Source: DAOMFM01 sp035429825
GTDB taxonomy: Bacteria; Acidobacteriota; Blastocatellia; UBA7656; JADIYM01
DNA length: 40,925 bases
Direction of reading: 5' to 3'
Assembly: GCA_044224215.1 (NCBI GenBank)
Contig: JBGAKX010000036.1
Coordinates: forward strand, 1 to 40,925
The notes under the pieces: model-generated
Told to the model about the DNA's origin: nothing
The model's input: only the letters and a program-made list of their open reading frames with translations
Database searches by the model: none
In this document: piece after piece, positions 36,464-40,925 of the stretch
Numbering within the stretch: the first letter of the stretch is position 1
How the letters are laid out: the number at the start of each line of letters is the position of its first letter
Translations under genes and position numbers: made by a program

Positions 36464-37301
36464 ATGCTGCGTAGACTCACGCTTGGAGCCGTTGTCCTGT
36501 CGTTGTTCGTTCCGGTCGTGTCGGCGCAGGGGCACGCGGCCGCGAACCGTTCAGCAGCGCCCTGCGGCAAGTGTTGGTGCGCCCCAGCCAAAGCAGCAGC
36601 CGACGGCAGCTCCGTCGCCGCTGGCGTTCGCGTCCGTACCGTTTCTCGCGGGCGAGACGTTGTCATATAACGTGGATTGGAACGGGAACGGAACAGCTGC
36701 AACGGTCGTGCTGAGGGTCGGCGACAAGAAGACCTATTTCGGAAACGAGGCGCTCCCCCTGAGCGCCGACGTCGCGACGGTTGGTATGGTCAAGTTCCTT
36801 GCGAACGTGCAGATTCAGTACACGAGCTACGCCAGCCCGAAGACCGTCCTTCCGTACCGAACTGAGAGCGAGCAGAGCGTCAACGGCAAGAGCGACAACA
36901 AGTTGATCGTGTACGACCGGTCCAGGAACGTCGCCGTCGTGGGCGATGCATCGACGCCGATTGCGGCCGATACCGGCGATATGCTGACGCTGCTCTACAG
37001 GCTGCGGGCAATGCCGCTCCGCGTGGGCGACACGGGAATGATCGAGGGATTCGACGGACGGCGCCGGTTCCAGGTCAAGTCTGTGGTCGAGGCGCGCGAG
37101 TCGATCGGTAACGGCGCTCGCAAGTCCGAGGCCTTGCGGGTCGCACTGCTTCCGATCAGGAATGGCGTCCCCGACGACGGGATGAAGATCCGCGTGTGGT
37201 ACTCGGCAGATGCGAGCCGGATTCCGGTCATGATCACGGCCGAGCCCGAGTTCGGGTCGATCCGGATGACGTTGTCAAAGGTCGCCGGAGTCGGCGACTG
37301 A
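36464..37301 (+). CDS. DUF3108 family secreted protein (one frameshift)
   Basis: A GGAGGT site (36451-36456) and ATG at 36464 start a protein with a signal peptide (LTLGAVVLSLFVPVVSAQG). At about 36545-36600 the frame moves by a net +1. From there the sequence reads QQPTAAPSPL, FLAGETLSYNVDW and on to the stop at 37301, with the DUF3108 features of a beta-rich periplasmic protein (GETLSYNVDWNG, ADTGDMLTLLYRLR, IRVWYSADASRIPV). As written, the first ORF stops at 36670. The intact downstream frame and good conservation suggest a sequencing indel rather than a dead gene. DUF3108 proteins are of unknown function and are found in the cell envelope. Confidence 0.78.
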
Positions 37302-37327
37302 ACGGGTCTCCACATCACATAGCACCG

Positions 37328-37358
37328 CGGCCCGGGCGAATCTGTTTCACCCGGGCCG
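37328..37358 (+). terminator. Terminator after the DUF3108 gene
   Basis: CGGCCCGGG (37328-37336) pairs perfectly with CCCGGGCCG (37350-37358), followed by TTTGCTGTT. It lies 26 nt past the stop codon. Confidence 0.65.
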
Positions 37359-37700
37359 TTTGCTGTTCCGGCCGCCCCCCGGCCGAATTTAAGCGCGACG
37401 GCGAAAGGTCTGGGTGGGCGCGACGTGCGGCCTCTGCTCCGCACGAAACGCCGTGACCCCTCTACCGCCGCACCGATCATTCCCGGAGTCCTCTCTGGGA
37501 AGTTCGCCACCGTTGCTTCGGGCGCGCCACCCCTCCGGGAATCCTTGAAAGTTGACGCGTCTCCACAGGGCAAGGCTGGTGCCACACCTGGTGGGTGTTT
37601 GTTTGCAACAGTTACGTGCGGGTTTTGGCACGCGTTTCAGGCGCAGTATCTCGGCGACAGTGTCGGTGGGATGCTGCAGTTGGGAGGCTTGACGGTTAAG

Positions 37701-38016
37701 AGCCGCCTGCGTACGCAGGCTCGGTCTCGCTGTCTGCGGGGTCCCCACGGTTCCGGTCGCTTCGCTCCCTCCACCGTGGGCTATTGGCTGAGTCGCCGGC
37801 TGCGCCGGCTCGGGTCGCTGCCGATATGAGCCCTCGTTGCGGGAGCGCAGTGACCAGGAGGCTCGGCACGTCGGCTCCGACGCCGGCTCGAGACGCTTCC
37901 GACAAGAGCCCGCGCGGCCGCGTCTCTACGATCAGCCCACGGTGGAGGGAGCGAAGCGACCGGAACCGTGGGACGTCCTCAAAACGAACGACGGAGCCTG
38001 CGGTAGCAAGCGGCTC
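37701..38016. repeat. MITE-like element with long terminal inverted repeats
   Basis: Positions 37744-37782 and 37934-37972 are perfect 39-nt reverse complements. Outside them, 37701-37727 and 37990-38016 match as reverse complements at 22 of 27 positions with equal spacing. The terminal inverted repeats therefore span about 72 nt around a 151-nt centre. No transposase is encoded. The arms contain GGTCGCTTCGCTCCC, a word type also seen in the 17.7-18.4 kb repeats (CTTCGCTCCTCGACC). Confidence 0.75.
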
Positions 38017-38037
38017 TCGAACCGTGCGCCGCGGTTC

Positions 38038-38766
38038 TCACGCCCGCGACATCTTCCGCCGCGCCTCGAACAACACCACACCCACCGAAACCGAGACATT
38101 CAGCGACGTCACCGCACCAAACAACGGGATGTTCAACAACACGTCGCATCGCTCGCGCACCAGCCGCCGCAACCCGTGCCCCTCACCACCAAACACGAGC
38201 GCCGTCGGCCCCGAATAATCGTAATCCGTATACCTCGTCGTCCCGTCCGCCTCGAGCCCGGCCACCCACGCGCCTTCCTTCTTGAGCGTCTCCATCGCAC
38301 TCACGAGATTCGTGACCCTCGCGACCGGGATATGTTCGATGGCGCCGGCGGGTCTTACCAACCGTCTCCTGATCAATCCGACCGCGCCGCGTTCCGGAAT
38401 CACAATCCCCGCCGCGCCTGCACACTCCGCAGTTCGGACGACGGCTCCCAGGTTGTGCGGATCCTCGACGCCGTCCAGCAGCACGACGAGTGGGCGCTCG
38501 GCCATCCTGGCGATCACGTCGTCGAGCGTCGCGTACCTGGCCGCGCCCACCCATGCAACCACGCCCTGGTGCGAACGCGTCCCGGCCGCACGATCGAGCG
38601 CGGCCGACGGCATCCGCGTGACGGGAACGTTTGCGGCCCGGGCCTGGCGCATCAGGTCTTCGAACCGTGCGATCTTCACGCCGTCGGCAACCGCGATCTT
38701 CTCCACGGAACGTCGGCCGCCGCGCAGCGCCTCGAACACCGGGTTCACGCCAAAGATGATACTCAC
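38038..38766 (-). CDS. rlmB: 23S rRNA 2'-O-methyltransferase, RlmB/TrmH (SPOUT) family
   Basis: This 242-residue SPOUT methyltransferase has an N-terminal RNA-binding domain (MSIIFGVNPVFEAL, where the HxVxEALR-type motif lies) and the catalytic trefoil-knot domain. Motif 1 is DPHNLGAVVRTAE with Asn105 and Arg111, motif 2 is VFGGEGHGL, and motif 3 is IPLFGAVTSLNVSV. RlmB methylates the ribose of a conserved G in helix 92 of 23S rRNA. Small departures from the usual wording occur, such as AVGLIRRRLVRPAGAIEH in place of the usual AVGLT...KASAGA loop. A GTG start at 38766 overlaps the upstream gene's stop as GTGA. RlmB versus another TrmH-family enzyme is likely but not proved. Confidence 0.9.
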   Translation of the reverse strand: MSIIFGVNPVFEALRGGRRSVEKIAVADGVKIARFEDLMRQARAANVPVTRMPSAALDRAAGTRSHQGVVAWVGAARYATLDDVIARMAERPLVVLLDGVEDPHNLGAVVRTAECAGAAGIVIPERGAVGLIRRRLVRPAGAIEHIPVARVTNLVSAMETLKKEGAWVAGLEADGTTRYTDYDYSGPTALVFGGEGHGLRRLVRERCDVLLNIPLFGAVTSLNVSVSVGVVLFEARRKMSRA

Positions 38767-39599
38767 CGGCCACCTCCCCTGCTGAAGACGTACAGCGTGC
38801 TCTCGGCCCGCGATCCACGATCCGTGATCAGGAACATCCGGCCATTTCCGTCCAGCGCGAGTCCCTCGACGCCGGGTATGTCGATCGGCATGCGGTTGAT
38901 CCGCTTGCCCGAACGATCCAGTTCGAGCACAGCCTCCTCGAACCTCGCAACAGCGAGCACGTTTGGCAAACCCGGTACCACCGTCACGGCCGACAGGTCC
39001 TCCGTCGCCACCTTTGCGCGGCTCGTGATCCTGCCTGAGCGATCGACGAACAGGAGTTCCGCGGGATTGCGCTCGCGGACGAGCACGAATCCGTCCGTCT
39101 GCGGATCATAGGCGATCCCCTCGAGACCCGCGCCGCTCGGCGGCACATCGACGGCGAACCCTCCCACGACGGCGCCTGCTCGCGTGAGCTCGGTGACCCT
39201 GGACGCTGCTTCGTCAACCACGAACAGGTGACCGGACGTGGGATCGATGGCGATTCCCTCGAGGTCGCGAGCGGCCGTCTTCATCGGCGCCGCGACCGAA
39301 CGGCCGTCCGTTCCGATGCTGTAAATCGTCCCGTTACTATCGCTTACAGTCCACAACGCGCCGTTCGACGCGTCGAAGGCGAGATCGGACGCCTCGGGCA
39401 CGTTGTGTTCGAGTGCGATGTCCGCAGTCCGTTGCAGGTCGTACAACGGCGAGCCCGATGCAATCGGCTCGGGTCTCGTCATCTCGACGGCACGACATGA
39501 CCAGACGCCGGCGAGGCCATACAATAGACCGACGACAACGAGCGCACGGCAAAACGGCGGCAACGCGCCGGACGGACGTGTCGTGAGGCTCGAATGCAC
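38763..39599 (-). CDS. SdiA-regulated-like beta-propeller protein, predicted lipoprotein
   Basis: This 278-residue protein has an N-terminal hydrophobic segment ending in a possible lipobox (VWSC). A beta-propeller of YjiK/SdiA-regulated type follows, with the repeated pattern EASDLAFDASNGALWTVSD, DLEGIAIDPTSGHLFVVDE, GLEGIAYDPQTDGFVLVRE, VEGLALDGNGRMFLITDRG. The family's function is not established. Structures resemble phytase-like or calcium-binding propellers. It starts with GTG at 39599, with TATGAT only five bases upstream, and is translationally coupled to rlmB by a 4-bp overlap. That pairing has no evident functional logic. Confidence 0.8.
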   Translation of the reverse strand: MHSSLTTRPSGALPPFCRALVVVGLLYGLAGVWSCRAVEMTRPEPIASGSPLYDLQRTADIALEHNVPEASDLAFDASNGALWTVSDSNGTIYSIGTDGRSVAAPMKTAARDLEGIAIDPTSGHLFVVDEAASRVTELTRAGAVVGGFAVDVPPSGAGLEGIAYDPQTDGFVLVRERNPAELLFVDRSGRITSRAKVATEDLSAVTVVPGLPNVLAVARFEEAVLELDRSGKRINRMPIDIPGVEGLALDGNGRMFLITDRGSRAESTLYVFSRGGGR

Positions 39600-39679
39600 G
39601 CCGCATCATAGCGGGATGTTCCGCTGTGAAACCAGCAGCACACACCGGGGAATCTCTGCATGAGGAGGACGACGAGCGA

Positions 39680-40033
39680 ATGCTGATCGCCATACTCGCC
39701 TGCATCGTGGGAATCGTCGTCGAGAACCTCAAGTGGCCGCAGGACCGTTCGCACGCCAAGAACCGGTTTCTCGAGACAGAAAGCCTTGGCGAGAAGACGG
39801 GCCTTCTCGTGGGACTCGTGCTGAGCCATTCGGTCGTCCGCTGGCTCATCTCGCTCGCCGTTGCGGCGGTTGTCGTTCTGGCCGTCTTCCAGTCGCCCGC
39901 GCTTCAGCAATCGCTCAAGCAGGCAGCAGAAACTGGACGCCTGAACTACTGGCGGCTCGATGCGCTCACGGGATCGGTCATCGCCGTGTTGATGACCGTC
40001 CTGTCGCTCGCGGCGCGCAGACTTGGCCAGTAG
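39680..40033 (+). CDS. Small membrane protein of unknown function
   Basis: This 117-residue protein has three hydrophobic segments: the N-terminus (LIAILACIVGIVVENL), VVRWLISLAVAAVVVLAVF in the middle, and SVIAVLMTVLSLAARRL at the C-terminus. I do not recognise the family. AGGAGG at 39663-39668 supports the ATG at 39680. A GTG at 39626 in the same frame would add 18 polar residues. It diverges from the propeller lipoprotein gene and converges on the tRNA pair. No function is proposed. Confidence 0.65.
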   Translation: MLIAILACIVGIVVENLKWPQDRSHAKNRFLETESLGEKTGLLVGLVLSHSVVRWLISLAVAAVVVLAVFQSPALQQSLKQAAETGRLNYWRLDALTGSVIAVLMTVLSLAARRLGQ

Positions 40034-40059
40034 GCCGTCGCGCGACACGCGGGAAGATG

Positions 40060-40133
<74 letters not shown>

Positions 40134-40151
40134 GGAACACGTGACCCGAAA

Positions 40152-40183
40152 ACAACGAAGCGGCCAACACGGCCGCTTGTTGT
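40152..40183 (-). terminator. Intrinsic terminator between tRNA-Gly and tRNA-Cys
   Basis: ACAAC-G-AAGCGGCC and GGCCGCTT-GTTGT pair around a 5-nt loop. On the minus strand the stem runs into GTTGTTTTCGGG, giving a short T-run downstream of tRNA-Gly. It would separate the two tRNA transcripts. Confidence 0.6.
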
Positions 40184-40197
40184 CCACGGAAGAGCTT

Positions 40198-40273
<76 letters not shown>

Positions 40274-40357
40274 TCAGCGAGTGAAAGATATTACGGACGG
40301 CCCGACGCACTGTCAAGGTGGATTTCCGGCGGTGTTTGGGCCTTTCGGGCGCGTTGT

Positions 40358-40387
40358 TTCACACAGTTAACGCGGCGCTGTTACAAT
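40358..40387 (+). promoter_or_regulatory. Sigma70-type promoter of the Dps gene
   Basis: TTCACA (40358-40363, 5 of 6 matches) and TACAAT (40382-40387) are 18 bp apart. The leader of about 40 nt contains GGGAGG at 40417-40422 before the ATG at 40433. Confidence 0.6.
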
Positions 40388-40432
40388 CCCGGCGCGCACA
40401 ATGCGCCTCGAAAACCGGGAGGTTAGACAGCG

Positions 40433-40925
40433 ATGAGCAAAGCGAAGACGAAGACGGCCGGCATGGCCATCAACATCGGAATCGGCGAAAAGGATCGCAA
40501 GGAGATCAGCGCGGGCCTCTCGAGGCTGCTCGCCGACACCTACACTCTGCAACTCAAGACACACCACTTTCACTGGAACGTGACGGGCCCGATGTTCCAG
40601 ACGCTCCACCTCATGTTCGAGACGCAGTACAACGAGCTCTGGCTCGCAACGGACGTGATCGCCGAGCGCATCCGGGCGCTCGGACACTTTGCCCCGGGAA
40701 CGTACAAGGAATTTGGAAAGCTCTCGTCGGTGCCAGAGGAGGACCACGTCCCCGCGGCGCTCGACATGGTCAGGCTGCTCGTGTCGGGTCACGAGACGTG
40801 CTCGCGGACGGCTCGCGACCTCGTCAAGAAGGTCGAAGGCGCCAACGACCAGCCAACGCTGGACCTGTTGACGACCCGCATGGACTACCACGAAAAGACG
40901 GCGTGGATGCTCCGAAGCCTGCTGG
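40433..40925 (+). CDS. dps: Dps-family ferritin-like protein (cut by window edge)
   Basis: The first 164 residues of a Dps protein, a dodecameric iron-storage and DNA-protection factor that uses hydrogen peroxide to oxidise ferrous iron. Ferroxidase-site residues are visible in THHFHWNVTG (43-52) and HLMFETQYNEL (59-69), the inter-subunit centre of the family. A lysine-rich N-terminal tail (MSKAKTKTAG) could bind DNA as in E. coli Dps. Most family members are about 160-180 residues, so nearly the whole protein is seen. The ATG at 40433 has a purine-rich site upstream and a good promoter at 40358-40387. Oxidative-stress or starvation control is typical of the family, but no operator is visible. 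Confidence 0.93.
   Translation, partial: MSKAKTKTAGMAINIGIGEKDRKEISAGLSRLLADTYTLQLKTHHFHWNVTGPMFQTLHLMFETQYNELWLATDVIAERIRALGHFAPGTYKEFGKLSSVPEEDHVPAALDMVRLLVSGHETCSRTARDLVKKVEGANDQPTLDLLTTRMDYHEKTAWMLRSLL

Larger units (their letters stand above)
37302..38037. other. Long non-coding gap between DUF3108 and rlmB
   Basis: This stretch of about 736 bp holds a terminator (37328-37358) and the MITE-like inverted-repeat element (37701-38016). The part in between (37380-37700) has open frames on both strands without codon structure or recognisable protein sequence. I see no gene there. Confidence 0.55.

Noticed and set aside
37425..37829. 134-codon plus-strand open frame before the MITE-like element
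   Set aside because: It has no ribosome-binding site or recognisable sequence and its 3' half is made of the inverted repeat.

Overview
The window is GC-rich bacterial chromosome, most likely from Acidobacteriota and possibly the Vicinamibacteria. The clearest pointer is a secreted von Willebrand factor A protein (33914-34942, minus) of the type known as the acidobacterial VWFA-related domain. A two-propeller hybrid histidine kinase, PilW/PilX-like minor pilins, eukaryotic-type kinase/phosphatase signalling and many dispersed palindromic repeats fit that assignment. There is no rRNA, CRISPR array, phage gene or transposase. Both ends cut through genes.

Layout. 1-3652 (minus): a Ser/Thr kinase cut by the left edge lies downstream of a compact type III polyketide synthase / SAM methyltransferase / FAD oxidoreductase operon. 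3800-5350: an MscS channel with a C-terminal cyclic-nucleotide-binding domain. 5648-7774: a cysteine synthase/cystathionine beta-synthase-like enzyme followed by a cystathionine gamma-lyase/synthase. 7946-10847: a membrane-anchored PP2C phosphatase converges with a second gamma-family PLP enzyme. 10891-13651: DUF2203, tatA and selB. 13796-17760: a giant sensor kinase, intact in its sensor half and shredded by frameshifts in its kinase half. 17752-18399: a block of repeats. 18510-21954: a very large zinc-ribbon, many-pass membrane protein with one frameshift. 22065-23198: an orphan DNA methyltransferase. 23240-26884: a Cys-type glutathione peroxidase and uvrA. 26918-30760 (minus): an htrA-hemW-ltaE operon. 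30909-33889: pilW and pilX. 33914-37301: the VWFA protein, an M23 peptidase and a frameshifted DUF3108 protein. 37701-38016: a MITE-like inverted-repeat element. 38038-39599 (minus): a beta-propeller lipoprotein candidate coupled to rlmB. 39680-40033: a small membrane protein. 40062-40273 (minus): tRNA-Cys and tRNA-Gly. 40433-end: a Dps-type ferritin.

How the genes fit together. The PKS operon resembles the srsABC logic of Streptomyces (type III PKS, methyltransferase, flavin enzyme) that makes methylated phenolic lipids or quinones, so a membrane phenolic lipid is the best guess for its product. The two sulfur-amino-acid enzymes at 5.6-7.8 kb form a plausible two-step route for cysteine/homocysteine interconversion. 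UvrA, Dps, glutathione peroxidase and HtrA are unlinked stress functions.

The less ordinary signals are the following. At least twelve reading-frame changes, mostly -1, are packed into 1.6 kb. Several unrelated palindromic repeat families sit in the gaps, one of them supplying the last codons of ltaE. Five genes have a -10-like hexamer only 5-11 nt from the start codon, suggesting leaderless transcripts. No single locus is clearly a new defence or mobile system. The least explained proteins are the zinc-ribbon multi-pass protein and the orphan methyltransferase.
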